The translations under genes and the position numbers were made by a program. From contig OY970822.1 in the NCBI GenBank assembly GCA_963853835.1, positions 15,253,501 to 15,317,500 on the forward strand: DNA of 64,000 bases, given 5' to 3'. Under the pieces are notes generated by a model that was given only the letters and a program-made list of their open reading frames with translations, was not told the DNA's origin and did no database searches. Numbering within the stretch: position 1 is the stretch's first letter; each line of letters starts with the position of its first letter. Shown here in pieces: positions 35,380 through 46,752 of the stretch. Origin of the DNA: Calendula officinalis (Eukaryota; Streptophyta; Magnoliopsida; Asterales; Asteraceae).

Positions 35380-36390
35380 TCACCATCTCATGCCGGTCAC
35401 CATCACTTTCCATCTCCTCCTGCAATAAACGATTGCAAAAGTTAGATTACTCGTAATGTACTTTACAAGTATCTTAAAGTGATTAAGAAGTGTGGTTGTG
35501 TTACCTGAGGAACTTGCGTTTCCTCCACTACCACTTGCACCCTTTGGACAATTTCTTTTCCAATGCCCAGCCTCACCACACTTGAAGCACCGGTTCTCGG
35601 TCCTCGCAGTGTTAGGCTTAACCTTCTTGACCTTTTGTTTGACACCTTTACCATTTGGCACTCCTTGGTTAGGATAGGTTTTACCCTTTCCTCTACCACC
35701 ATGCCCTTTTCTCTTCTTCCCACCGCCACCGCCGTTACCGATCAAGAGAACGTCCTTAGATTTGGTCCCCAAACTCAACTCAGCTGTCTTGAGCATGGAA
35801 TGTAGCTCAGCAATGGATTTCTCCATATTATGCATGTTGTAGTTGACCACAAAAGACTTGTAGTCATCAGACAACGAGTTGAGTATAGTATCTGTTGCCA
35901 TTTGCAACGGTATGGGGTGACCAAGTCTAGCGAGGTGATCCATGTGTCCTTTCATTTTCATGACGTGGGCACTCACCGGCGTTCCTTTGACCATCTTGCA
36001 AGAGTTGAAAGCTCGATTGATGTCAAACCTCTCAGTGCGAGCTTGCTCTTGAAATGAATCCCTAAGTTGCTGGATCATCTCAAATGCAGGCACATCCATA
36101 AGTCCCGCTTGTAACTCAGGACTCATGGTGGCTAGCATCAGACAGCTCACATCGAGTGCATCACTGACATGCTTATCATAAGCTTGCCTCGTTTCAGCTC
36201 TGGCATTAACAGCAGGGGTGTTTGGTACCGCTCTCTCCAAGACATACCACTTTCTCTCATGTCTGAGCACAATATGAAGAGTGCGCTCCCAGTTGAGAAA
36301 GTTTGACCCAGTCAACTTGTATTTTTCGAGGATTGAGCGAAGTGAGAGATTGTTGGTACTTGTTGTCGCAATCACGTTTGTTGCTGCCAT
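35380..36390 (-). CDS. gag protein of the gag-only element, copy 2
   Basis: An intact 336-residue frame from ATG 36390 has the same layout as copy 1: a capsid block starting LRSILEKYKLTGSNFLNWER, the UBN2-type middle, a basic Gly-rich linker and the zinc knuckle CFKCGEAGHWKRNC. Only a dozen or so residues differ from copy 1, mostly conservative. The frame is intact although the element lost its 5' LTR and promoter, so it is probably not expressed from its own promoter. The same candidate intron with GT and AG ends is present near the 3' end. Confidence 0.8.
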   Translation of the reverse strand: MAATNVIATTSTNNLSLRSILEKYKLTGSNFLNWERTLHIVLRHERKWYVLERAVPNTPAVNARAETRQAYDKHVSDALDVSCLMLATMSPELQAGLMDVPAFEMIQQLRDSFQEQARTERFDINRAFNSCKMVKGTPVSAHVMKMKGHMDHLARLGHPIPLQMATDTILNSLSDDYKSFVVNYNMHNMEKSIAELHSMLKTAELSLGTKSKDVLLIGNGGGGGKKRKGHGGRGKGKTYPNQGVPNGKGVKQKVKKVKPNTARTENRCFKCGEAGHWKRNCPKGASGSGGNASSSGNTTTLLNHFKILVKYITSNLTFAIVYCRRRWKVMVTGMRW

Positions 36391-37782
36391 CTACAAATCA
36401 AACCCAGTTTAATTAGTAATCATCAATAAACATTCTCTAAAATATATTATAAACCCATAATTAATATTTTAGGCCTAGGATCCATATATCACATTCTCGC
36501 CGCAAGGTTTGGGCACTTCCCGACGAGACATGCTAGTTCTGGTAGGTAACTTCTTTACCGATCGTATCAAGACTTGACACGATTCCTAGGGGTCGTAGAA
36601 TCTTTAGACTTATAACATATTACAACCTTGTACAATCTAATTGTACATTTCTAAGTTAGTAATAAAGTCTAGTATGTTTATTCTACTCAAGTACTTTTTG
36701 GGCCGGGACTCCCGATTATCACCAAAGTAGATCAGACCATCTAAGACAGTGCGATGCTCTGCGCCGGGACTCCCGATTATCACAGAACCTTACGCACCCT
36801 AACACTCGCAATGATTTGAATCCATATCTAAGGTTCTTTATCCTTACAATATGAATATCGTTTAACAAGTGAGGTGTTCCATTAGGTGGATAGTACTTAG
36901 ATCTAAGATTTTCTTGGGTTTGTTTAAGTCTTAAACTAAACTTAAACTTTTATTCCAATCTTAATCCTTGTTTAAAATGTGTGACTTGTGAATTGAAGGG
37001 TTCTACAAGACACATTTTTAAAACTTAAGAACTATTCTTTAAAACTTATAGTTTCAAGAATTTGCACGATTTTACATGTATACCTAAAACGAGGTGTACA
37101 AAACGTTTTACTAGATTTTGTGAAAAAACCTTATCTAGAATAAAACTTACTTGTTTTATCTTAATTGGAAAACTTATAAACTTATGTTAAACTTTTAAAA
37201 CTTTTATGATTCATGAACTTGAAACATAAACCTAGTTTAACACATTTAGTTTTCCATATGTCTAATAATGAAATCAAACATTTCTTATGACTTATTAGAT
37301 TCGACCCAAACTTATTTCTTAACGACACACTTACAAACTTTGTGATTTTCTTGCGTAGCTCCCACTAGCTTCAACAACCATGATGAAACTTAAGCTAACA
37401 CAATCACCGGTTTATACTTGGTGAAACTAATAAACTTATTATATAAAAACTATATATAATAATTCTTAGTTTGTTTAAACCTTTCTTATATTCAACTTGA
37501 ACTAGTTAAATATAGGTTCTTGTTATTTTCACTTGATCATTAATCTAGTATATTACATGACTTGTAAAATACTTATATTATACTTGTATAATTATCTAGT
37601 TATAATAACTTATAACTTTATACATCTTAATATATATAACTTTGTATATTTCTAGTTAATCATATAATTTCAACTTGTACAATTTCTAGTTATAATGAAA
37701 TCATAACTTTGTACTTTCTAGTTTTAATTATATTATAACTTATACAATTACTAATTATAATATAGTTATATATAACTTTGTA

Positions 37783-38258
37783 CTGCCTTCTCTGATGCTG
37801 ATCATGCTGGTTGTATGTTGGATCGTAAAAGCACTTCTGGAGGTGCTCAATTTCTCGGTGATAAATTGGTGAGCTGGTCCTCAAGGAAACAAAATTGTGT
37901 ATCTCTTTCAACTGCCGAAGCGGAGTATGTTGCTGCTGCAAGCTGCCTGTCCCAGGTGATTTGGATGCAGTCACAATTAAAAGATTACGGCTTTTCATAC
38001 AGCTGTATTCCTTTATATTGTGACTCCCGAAGTGCAATTGCAATTTCATGCAATCCTGTTCAACATTCCAAAACTAAACATATTGATCTTCGATATCATT
38101 TTATCAAAGATCACGTTGAACAAGGAACTGTGGAACTGTACTTCGTATCCACCGATTTTCAGTTAGCTGATTTATTCACCAAGGCTTTAGACGAAAAATG
38201 ATTTAATTTTCTTGTGTCTAAGCTTGGTATGTTAAATCTCAAAGCATAAATCGTTTCT
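37783..38258 (+). pseudogene. copia RNase H, 5' part missing
   Basis: It begins AFSDADHAGCMLDRKSTSGG and runs through SWSSRKQNCVSLSTAEAEYV, LYCDSRSAIAI, SKTKHIDLRYHFIKD and LADLFTKALDEK, the complete C-terminal half of copia RNase H with DAD, E and D catalytic positions visible. A TGA at 38199-38201 replaces the Arg usually found after DEK (CGA to TGA). Frame-compatible sequence FNFLVSKLGMLNLKA follows to 38250. It belongs to the copia element at 11679. Confidence 0.85.
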
Positions 38259-38820
38259 ATTTCTTTTTTAACTAATTTTCAATGTTGTTTCTGCAAAATG
38301 CTTTTTACTGTTTACATTTTTAGCAATGACTTATACACACTTCAGTGTATAACTCGAGCCTCAACAGAATGGTTTATACACACTTCAGCGTATGACCCGA
38401 GCTTCAAAGAAATGGCTTTCAAGTATCTCAGCTTGAAACCCAGTCCTCAACGGTCAGTGGCTTCTGATCAGAACAGACTCAGAACCCGATCATCTAAAGA
38501 AAGCACAACGAAGCTCAATCATCCTTCAATGCAAAAACTCTCTTCCAACCCTCGGATGATGTTTAAGGTACGTCTTCAAATCTCAAAACTTTTTCATACT
38601 TTTAATTTGTCGAGGGGGAGAAATACTAATTCTAGGAGGAGAATTACTATTCCTAGGGGGAGAAAATTTAGAAAAATCAAAACAAAAATACCCAACATGA
38701 ATAAACGAACGAAAAATCTTTTCAAAAGACATACCTTCCCATGGTCTGCCAGATCCGGCCATACCTTCCCAGGGAAATATTTCAGCCAACTGGTAAATGT
38801 GAGGGTATACGTCTAGGATA
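38259..38820 (+). other. 3' non-coding part of the copia element
   Basis: It follows RNase H. Purine-rich runs GAGGGGGAGAAAT (about 38614) and TAGGGGGAGAAAA (about 38655) are polypurine-tract candidates. A 172-codon frame at 38298-38816 has no recognised motif and is low-complexity towards its end, so it is not called as a gene. The expected LTR (TGTTGGGTC...) is not found downstream. Confidence 0.45.
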
Positions 38821-39791
38821 TAGAAATAGGTGAGTGCAAGGTGATGTGAAAACATGATAAATCTAAGAAAACACACCTTTGAGTGCATCTAAACCATTAA
38901 CAAACCGGGCAACCATATAAATGAGATCTTCATCGTTTTCTTTTTCTTTGAGTGGGAAAGAAAAATGTTCAAAGTGTCAAGAACATTTTCCACCAAGTCT
39001 TTTTCTGCAGCAGGTACCATCAGCTGATTCCACTATCAGCTGAATGGTCTTCTTCGGGTCTCTATCCTTCGGCCATAGACTTCGAATGATCACTCTCTAT
39101 ATAGTTGCTGATTTAACTTGATTCCTTAAGCTAAGTACGTACCCAGCTGAAGGTTTATATACTTGTACTTCAGTTGAGGTACTTACTTCAGCTAATTTAT
39201 TTTTCTTAGCTATTGATCATCAAATCTTATTTACTTAGTTTGGAGACTAATACTAACGATCACACTCACATAGTTTTGACATTTTTTTAAAAAGTTAATG
39301 TTTTCAAATGCATTATCTACCTACCATTGGATTTGTATATACCAAGATTCGAATTTGAAAGCTCATATTTGAGTATATCAAAAACTCGATTACATAGATG
39401 GTAGTTTATAAAAGTTATTGTATAGAACCAAGAATTTTAAAGAAGGAAAAGTTTTACTATAAATGATATTTTTTTTTAAAGTTTATTGATTTTTATGGAA
39501 AAGTAACCCTATTTAAAATTGTAAAAAGCTTCTATTTGTGCGTATTTTACTGTTTGAAAGATAGGGTGTTTAAAGAAAGAAAAGTGTAAAAAGTAGGATT
39601 TAGGAAGCAGATGGGGAAATGTTTGACCAAGTAAAGGAGTTTCAGTGGTGAGCCATGTCAGCAGCCAATGGGGGTAAGCAGCACAGACTAGACTAAACTA
39701 GGCCACAGCCTTTGTTTCTCACGCTTTTCGATCCTTGATTTCTTCGTTGATTTCCCAACTCCATTTTATAGTAAAAGTATCTAAAAGATAA
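38821..39791. other. Non-coding, possibly old repeat remnants
   Basis: No gene or RNA is seen. CAGCTGA motifs occur several times at about 39018-39200, as they do at 11646-11665 outside the copia LTR, which may mark remains of a shared older repeat. 39600-39780 is of balanced composition without coding signal. Confidence 0.4.
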
Positions 39792-39950
39792 CACTATGCG
39801 TAATGGGTGACCAAATTAAGTGTTGGTCATCCCTGTCACCTCTGCGCCATATCAGTTTTCTTTCTCTTGATCAAACACATTACCAGACAGCGACCAATAG
39901 CCTGTAATGGGTGACCGGTCAATTTTTTTTTTTTTTAAATTTCATTAATA

Positions 39951-40263
39951 CTTCATCCGTATCAAAATAAGTGACACAAATTAGTATACACGTTTTTTGA
40001 AGTAAAAGATTAAAGTAGAGGTTAAAATAGATTAAAGTACATAGTTAGTGGAGAATGGGTCCCACTTTTCTTGAATAAAATGATATTAATGAGTTTTAAA
40101 AGTAAAAGTAAGAGTATAAGGGTAATTTCACTTTATTAAAGTGGATAGTTAGTGGGTATGGGTCCCATTATTTTTACCAAATAATGAAAGTTTTCAAAGT
40201 GTGTCACTTATTTTGATACACCCCAAAATGAAAAGTGTGTCACTTATTTTGATACAGAGGAAG
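39951..40263. mobile_element. Stowaway-like MITE (313 bp)
   Basis: Terminal inverted repeats of about 28 bp (CTTCATCCGTATCAAAATAA / TTATTTTGATACAGAGGAAG) and TA duplications on both sides mark a Tc1/mariner-type MITE. It has the same length as the copy at 46440-46752, which is in the opposite orientation. No coding sequence. Confidence 0.9.
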
Positions 40264-40339
40264 TAATTAAAACATTACATTAAAAATAATTAAAAACATT
40301 ACATTGATTAAAAAAAACATTACGTAAATAAAAAAAAAA

Positions 40340-40985
40340 ACTAGTGGTGAGGATGTCGATTCTAAATGTGTTCCACCAAATCAGATCTAAGATTTAGATG
40401 AGTTTGTTGGTTACGAATATCCCTGATAACTTGTAATACTTCTTCATGTGATTGTACAGGGTCAACTTCACTATGTCACTCTTCTGAATGAAAGTCGGGA
40501 GATATCGCCTCTTTGATAATCATATTATGTAATATGATACAAGTGTACATCATATCCCTTATTTTGTTAACATTTGGGGACCTTGCAGGAGTTCTTATAA
40601 TAGCCCATTTTTTTTTAGAACGCCAAATGCTTGTTCTACGTCTTTCCTTGCAGCTTCGTGTGCTTTCTTGTAGTTCACCCGCTTAACATCATTCTCATTT
40701 GGGTGTGAAATAAACTTAACAAGAACAGACCAATCCGGATATATCCCGTTTACGAAAATCTTTTTCGTTGTACATCGGATTTTCAGCGAAGTAAGCTGCC
40801 ACGAGACGGTAATGAGCACCGTCACGGTCCCTATTCACATATCTTCTAGGAGTTCTAGGGATACTAGAACTGGAACTTTCAAGAAACGCCGCTGCCATTT
40901 GTAAAAAACCAAGATGTATAATCTTGTCCTCGTCCTCGTCGCCAAAAATAAAATTAGCGACATTCATTTCATCGTCGGAACTCAT
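40340..40985 (-). pseudogene. PIF/Harbinger transposase (HARBI1/ALP1-like), internally deleted
   Basis: The N-terminus from ATG 40985 reads MSSDDEMNVANFIFGDEDED and later RRYVNRDRDGAHYRLVAAYF, typical of plant Harbinger nucleases. At about 40760 it jumps, out of frame, to VNGIYPDWSVLVKFISHP and then EAARKDVEQAFGVL, which contains the third acidic catalytic residue. After an A-run frameshift at about 40605 it continues as WAIIRTPARSPNVNKIRDMM and ILHNMIIKEA. Roughly 200 residues including the first catalytic acids are missing. The product would be inactive. Confidence 0.8.
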
Positions 40986-41608
40986 TTTTAAGATAGTGTG
41001 TGTGATGTGAGTAAGTATGAAGAAAAAAAATGAGAAGTGTGAAAAATTTTTTAGAAAAAGATTGGGTATTTATAAGGTAAAAAAAGGGGTAAAAATTAAG
41101 TTTGAAAGGTGTGTGTATTATCAAATACTCCCATTAAATTGCATTGGGCCCCACATAAATCAGCCTGTCAACTCTTCAGCTAGGTGAAGAGTTCAACCGA
41201 CGGCAACAAACAGACGAGGTGTGTCAGTGGTTAAAATTTTGTCAGTTGAGGGAGGAGGTACCAAAGTCCTAGTTTAATATCTCTATAACATTACTTGAGA
41301 TCCAAAAAAAATACTTCAAACCAATTAAAATTTACCAAAAAACAAAAGTTACCCAAAAATCCTTTGGGAAACTAGTTACAAGGTGGACTGTTAGGTGAAA
41401 CTTTTATTTAAACAACGGAAGTTGAAACTCTTGTTTTTATAAACAAGAATGCTAAAGAGGCTTAACTAATCGACTAATCAACTTAATTAATACACAATTT
41501 GACAAATGCCGTAGACAATTTCTCTTTCCTTGTGTATGTACGTTTAGATTAGATTGATCACTTGTCTCACTTTATTCTTAAGTTGATTTTTAGGTTGAAG
41601 TTTTATAA

Positions 41609-41889
41609 GACTATGCGTAATGGGTGACCGATAGGATATCGGTTACCCCTGTCACCTCTGCGTCACATCAGCCCGACCAAACGCATAAAAAATCCCGACC
41701 AAACACACGTAACTAGACGACCAAATCATTCCCCTTTGAAAAAACCTTCCCCCTCTGAAAAATCATCGGTCGTCTACCGATAAGCACATACGACGCGTCG
41801 AAGTGGTGTGGGCGTAAGGGCAGGACGCGTCTTTTGGATGAGATGTGGCAGGTCACGACCGAATTCATGGTCGTGCGTTACCCCAAGTC
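41609..41889. mobile_element. Harbinger-type MITE
   Basis: The ends GACTATGCGTAATGGGTGACC and GGTCGTGCGTTACCCCAAGTC are imperfect inverted repeats, flanked by TAA duplications (41606-41608 and 41890-41892). The interior shares GACCAAAC..CACGT, CCTTCCCCCTCTGAAAA and GACGCGTC blocks with 47457-47857. No coding sequence. Confidence 0.8.
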
Positions 41890-41892
41890 TAA

Positions 41893-41948
41893 GTTACTAA
41901 ATCATTTATGTTGTATAACAAATAGTTGGAATTGGAAATGTAAAATAA

Positions 41949-42007
<59 letters not shown>

Positions 42008-42890
42008 GGGCTAAATATGATAAAATGTAGTTATTCAAGGGTATATGATCATTTTGATCTTTATAACTTCTCAAGCTCTTTCTAAAAGCTGTAACTCAAG
42101 TTACTAAAAAGTTTTCACTTATAAAAAAGTCTTTTATTCTGATAAGAATTTTCTTTCCTTTTTAACAAAAAACTTAATTTAGCTTTTTAACAACTCTATA
42201 CTAAACATACACTAAATCACCCGAGAATTATAGGTTTACAAACACATTCCAAGTACAATACCATATTAATTTCCCTTTTGCAACACAAACACCCCATGAC
42301 CCCATGAATGATTTAGTAATGCATATTATTTGTGTCTACTTCATGTTGCTACTCATCATAAGATAACATGTGTAATCCACTAGTTCTCTACATATAATAT
42401 CATCATTACAAATTTTAAATAACAGATTAATTATAAGACAATATATATTAAACAGAAAATGGTACAAACAACAAAAACCTCATCCAACTAGTCTGTAAGA
42501 TAACGCCAGGGAGCCAACATCAAAATAACTAACATAACTGGGCCGAAGATACTCAGCCCACAATTAAAGAAAGTAACTATAATTCTATAAAACACAGGCC
42601 CAAGAACCTATATGGAATCCAGATACCAGAACTTCAATCTTTTTTTGAGATTGAATATTGTACATATAAACATAACTAATCCTTAACTAGTTCTTTGATG
42701 TTTGAAATTGACCAGGACTTCAACTTGATGTGTGGAGATATAAAGAAAAATGATATAACTGAGGATGGAAAAAAATGGAATGAACTAAATGGATGAAACC
42801 TAACCTTTTGTAATAATTAATACGAGTAATATATTTGTTCTTCGAGAAGATAAATAAGTTTCATGTATGTTTGTTATATTCAGCTCCTCT
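41893..42890. other. Intergenic with a (TAA)n microsatellite
   Basis: A pure TAA array of 18 units occupies 41951-42004. The remainder is AT-rich and shows no gene. Confidence 0.65.
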
Positions 42891-42894
42891 TTTG

Positions 42895-43020
42895 AGTATC
42901 AAGGATTCTAGCTTAGTGGTATTGGTGAAAAAAGATAATGTGTTGCCCATGACCTATAAGACAAATGGTGAAGTTTATTTCTCATCGGTAAGGGTTCGAG
43001 GGAAGGCATACTGCCCCTTG
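42895..43020 (+). mobile_element. Possible tRNA-derived SINE
   Basis: CTAGCTTAGTGGTATTGGTG contains a perfect RNA polymerase III A box (TAGCTTAGTGG), and 75 bases later GGTAAGGGTTCGAGGG resembles a B box. The A-B spacing is wider than in a tRNA and no poly(A) tail or duplication was found, so a decayed SINE is the best guess. Confidence 0.4.
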
Positions 43021-43748
43021 TAGATGTCATTATCTATGCTCGAATTACTAACTTACTAACTGAGCGTTCAAATAAAAGCTTCTCTTTGAGCGTTTTATGT
43101 TGGTGAGTAGTTTCAAAACTCATGTAATACATCAAGAATACACAAGCTTTATTCATTATTATTATATTGTTGAATTATTATTAATTTTAATTAAATAGTT
43201 ACATAGTTTATGTGAACCTGAAGTAGTAGTCATTATCAGTTGTTTTATCAGATTGTATTAACGAAGTACAAAGAGAAGCTAGATTATAAACGAAAGGGTG
43301 ATTTATTAATATAGATCAAATGAAATCAAGAATTTCAAAAAAAGTTTAAAATCCGTGCGGCCGTGCTACTCCACTAGAACGCCGCTATGTGTCCGGTCAG
43401 TACTGCTCAAAATTTATTACTATTGCTCAAAGTTAATGATGTTAGTACAAACTTAGTACTGCTAACAAAATTAGTGCTGCTTAAATTTAGTGATGCTCAG
43501 TAATTAATGTTGTCGCACGATCTATTTTAAGAATTTTAAAGTCGATCAATCTTAATTAGGAATTGGAATTGTCGCACGGTCTATTTTAGTAATTATTTCT
43601 AAACGAAATGCAACTGAGTCATCGTATCACTTTCAGTTAATTGGTTCATTCCACCGGTTAAGTATGGTGTGCAAATTTAGAAAGTTATACGAAGTAATTA
43701 CTTAGATAGTGAGATTCATTACCTATACACTATAGATAGTGATTCATT
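43021..43748. other. Intergenic, nothing recognised
   Basis: AT-rich. Three TAGTACTGCTCAAA-like motifs occur near 43400-43500, too diverged to call a repeat family. Confidence 0.45.
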
Positions 43749-43756
43749 ATCTACAT

Positions 43757-44300
43757 TAGGGGTGGCAATTCAGGTCGGGTTCGGGTTGACGGGTTCGGGT
43801 TCGCGGGTTGGCGGGTCAGAAACATTCAACCTGAAACCAACCTGTTTATATAAACGAGTCAGATATCTCAACTCTAACCTGTTTAACTTCAACTCAAACC
43901 TAACCCATATAACTCATTTAATAAAACGGGTTAAACAAGTTATCAGGTCAAACATGTCAAAATGTTGTTATTATTACACAAATTCATAGCAAAATACTAA
44001 ACACCAAATTACTAAGAAACATTTTTAATTTTTATCTAACTATTAATTACGTTTTAACTAGTAAACTATAAATTAAGTATAGATATATATATATTTTAAA
44101 AATTATATTTTAATAATTAAACGGGTTGACGGGTCGACCCATTTAAATTCTCATTGACCCGAACCTAACCTGTTTAATAAACGGGTCAGCTGGCTCAACC
44201 CGAGACTGACCCAATTATATTTTACCTCAACCCAAACCTGTTTATTTTCGTATCGGTTTCCAGGTCGGATTTCGTGTCGGGTCAGAAATTGCCACCCCTC
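43757..44300. mobile_element. hAT-type MITE with CGGGT subterminal repeats
   Basis: TIRs TAGGGGTGGCAATT and AATTGCCACCCCTC and perfect 8-bp duplications ATCTACAT (43749-43756 and 44301-44308). The outer parts are packed with GGGTT/CGGGT and, at the other end, ACCCG/AACCC, while the centre is AT-rich. No coding sequence. Confidence 0.95.
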
Positions 44301-44308
44301 ATCTACAT

Positions 44309-46439
44309 GTAGTGGTTCGGTAGGCAATTGATGATACGGTGTCAATGGGAGAGATGTAAATACGTAATTCAAGAAGTAGTCACATATGTGTTATACGAAG
44401 TATATAACTTAAATTGTTTGTGATCACAGATATCTATATAATAAATACTTATGTTATTATTCTGGTCATGTTTAAAAATTCGTGTCTAAACTAAGTTAAA
44501 TGTCACATATATGAAAAAAAAAGTAGTTGAGTGTTAATGGATTTGAAGAAGATTAACCGTTTTGTACCGAGTTCCATTAAAATCGAAGGTGGTATGAGTT
44601 GTTTGTGATGTTTCTGGATAATAGAATAGTTTAATTTGTGATTTTGTTTGAGCGCCGGATCCAAAAGAAAATGTCAAAAATTAGTCATATATATAGACGA
44701 TTAGTTCTAAACTCTTTCCCCCAATTATTACTGTTAGGAATTAGGATTTAAAAATAAAATAAAATAAAATTGAAAACTCGAGTACTTTCATGGCTTCTTT
44801 AATCCCCCCTCGTCGTCTAGAATGGCGGGGTGCAATGGCTAAATGATGTCAGTATGGCGTTCTCATGTGGAAACGGCTAAAAGAACGCACCAACCCCTGG
44901 CACTCTAATTGGAATTTTAGTTTGTGAAAAAGAGAAATTGGTATATTATATTTTTACATTGTATAATGTATATATATGGTGAGAGGTAGGGAAAGAGAAA
45001 TTGCCATATTTGTGTTGTGTTAGAAAGAAACAAACGTAGATGAGTTGCTACTACTACTACATGTGGGTGAGTTCAGTTTAGGGAATAACAACATGACCAC
45101 ATTTGAGGAAACAAACGCCCGAATTTTCTTCCACCGGCTGACTTAAACCTATTAATACTAATACTTACACTCTAACTTTATTTAGACTCAACTTTGATTG
45201 ATGATATCAACTCATATTTCTCATCAACATTCCCTCATCTCCTAATACAAAATCTCCATTTCAAGATTTCCTATCTTATTTCATTTTGTATCTTTTTAAA
45301 TATACATACTTCTTTTTTGGACACCAACAGAAACCAAGCTAAGGGACAAGCTTCGATTCCGCCATCACTCAACCCCGTAGCAAGCCAAAATCAAATAAAA
45401 CATTATCGAAGCTAGAAAATGATACAAAAATCAAAAACATATTGAATGAAAGCTACACAAATCTAACCATCTATTAGCTAAACTATACCTCGATCTATTT
45501 CTAATCTGAAAAGAAAAAATGAAAGTCTTGATTTTCTGATATTTTTTTTGTATATATCGGGGCGGGGATACCCTTCCCCGAACCCAAGATATTCTGATTT
45601 TTTTTTTTAAAAACTAAATTCAAGGGCTGTAATAGTGGTGGTAACAGGTAAGTTTAATATATATGATCTGACAAAACAAAGTGTGTATCATGATTGCTAC
45701 CTGAATGTTGTTTGTTTTGGGTGATGATGCTAGGAAGAGGCATTACCAATACACATGCCAGTTTTAGGTAATTCCTGCATGCATGCGTCCTTTCTGTCTC
45801 CGTAAGTTTTATATACGTATACACTCACACATAAAACATACGTACATGTACCATATGTACAAGTGTATATCTGTATGTATAAATCAATACATGTCCGTAG
45901 TATACATATACAATATATATACACCCGTATATATGTGTTTATCCATACGTACATGTGGACGCATATCACGTTGAAGGAAGGGGACAAATAAGCTGTTGTT
46001 TTGTGGGAGTTGAGGTATACAGGTGTCAGGATAGTATATAGTGTGTGTGTGTGTATGTGGTAGTGCCACCATCACCATGCCTGCCACCATCACTTCCTCC
46101 GTGCATGCCGGCTTCTGTTGCATCTCCACCCTGGCCTGGCCTGGCCCCCACTTAATTAATTAATTTCTTCATTAATTCTTTTTTACTATGAAGTACATAA
46201 AAATGATATTGTTAATTACTGTATAATATTAAAAATATATTTGGAAGGCAATTTTTGAAAGAAAAAAATAGGTGGCAACGTTATCTATTAAGTACCTTCT
46301 TATATTAAGCTTAAATTGTTGGTATTAAGTTCAATTAATATTATTTTAAGGTGGTTAGTTTTAAGTTTAATATTAATTAAAATGGCGACAAACGGTTGTT
46401 GAGGGAAGTACACAATGTATGTGATTTTGAATTTATATA
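44309..46439. other. Intergenic, no gene recognised
   Basis: It contains a GC-richer patch at 44800-44900, a short GT microsatellite (about 46040-46052) and ATGCATGC and CCTGG-repeat patches at 45777-46145. Frames of 60-85 codons on both strands at 45730-46129 come from repeated TATAC/TGTA steps and have no recognisable domain. Confidence 0.5.
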
Positions 46440-46752
46440 CTTCCTCCGTATCAAAATAAGTGACACACTTACCATTTTGGGGTGTATCAAAATAAGTGAC
46501 ACACTTTGAAAACTTTACTTATTTGGTAAAAATAGTGGGACTCATATCCACTAACTATCCACTTTAATAAAGTGAAATTACTCTTATACACTTATTTTTA
46601 CCTTTAAAACTCATTAATATCACTTTATTCAAGAAAAGTGAGATCCATTCTCCACTAACTATGTACTTTAATCTATTTTAACATTTACTTTAATTTTTTA
46701 CCTCAAAAAACGTGTAAGCTAATTTGTGTCACTTATTTTGATACGGAGGAAG
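46440..46752. mobile_element. Stowaway-like MITE (313 bp)
   Basis: TIRs CTTCCTCCGTATCAAAATAA / TTATTTTGATACGGAGGAAG, nearly perfect over about 28 bp, with TA duplications. It is the best preserved copy of the family seen at 39951, 56850, 60371 and 60750. Confidence 0.95.

Larger units (their letters stand above)
31785..37782 (-). mobile_element. Gag-only LTR element, copy 2, lacking its 5' end
   Basis: The 3' LTR (31785-32915), polypurine tract, trailer, gag and part of the leader match copy 1 throughout. Homology stops at about 37764, corresponding to about 28470 in copy 1, so the 5' 1.2 kb of leader, primer-binding site and 5' LTR are gone. A 16-nt filler then joins it to copia RNase H. 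No target-site duplication can be scored because one end is lost. Confidence 0.85.
11679..38820 (+). mobile_element. Decayed Ty1/copia element, split by later insertions
   Basis: The parts run in copia order on the plus strand: LTR (11679-11950), primer-binding site, leader, gag, protease, integrase (to about 17960), a piece of reverse transcriptase (31633-31784) and RNase H (37783-38201). Integrase before reverse transcriptase is diagnostic of Ty1/copia. The gypsy element and two gag-only elements occupy 17983-31632 and 31785-37782. Stretches of reverse transcriptase are missing at both breaks, and no 3' LTR was found by eye after 38201. The long coiled-coil region between the zinc knuckle and the protease places it near the large-gag copia lineage common in Asteraceae; that comparison is from general knowledge. 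Confidence 0.8.
39792..41265 (-). mobile_element. PIF/Harbinger element with broken transposase (right end uncertain)
   Basis: The left end CACTATGCGTAATGGGTGACC after TAA matches the termini of the Harbinger MITEs at 41609 and 47457, and the subterminal GTCACCTCTGCGCCA is shared with the MITE at 60969. It carries Harbinger transposase sequence on the minus strand (40340-40985) and an inserted Stowaway-like MITE (39951-40263). A second TIR-like CCTGTAATGGGTGACCGG at 39901 suggests an internal rearrangement. The right terminus could not be identified. Confidence 0.6.

Noticed and set aside
38298..38816. 172-codon frame after copia RNase H as an env-like gene
   Set aside because: No signal peptide, membrane segment or recognised motif, and the sequence becomes repetitive around the polypurine runs.
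45545..45585. CGGGGCGGGGATACCCTTCCCCG palindrome (outer bases differ)
   Set aside because: An isolated inverted repeat without flanking duplications or a T run; plants do not use such terminators.
45720..45790. Small hairpin AGGCATTACC / GGTAATTCCT and a miR408-site-like GCTAGGAAGAGGCA
   Set aside because: The stem is only about 10 bp, no known mature miRNA is present, and no coding target surrounds it.
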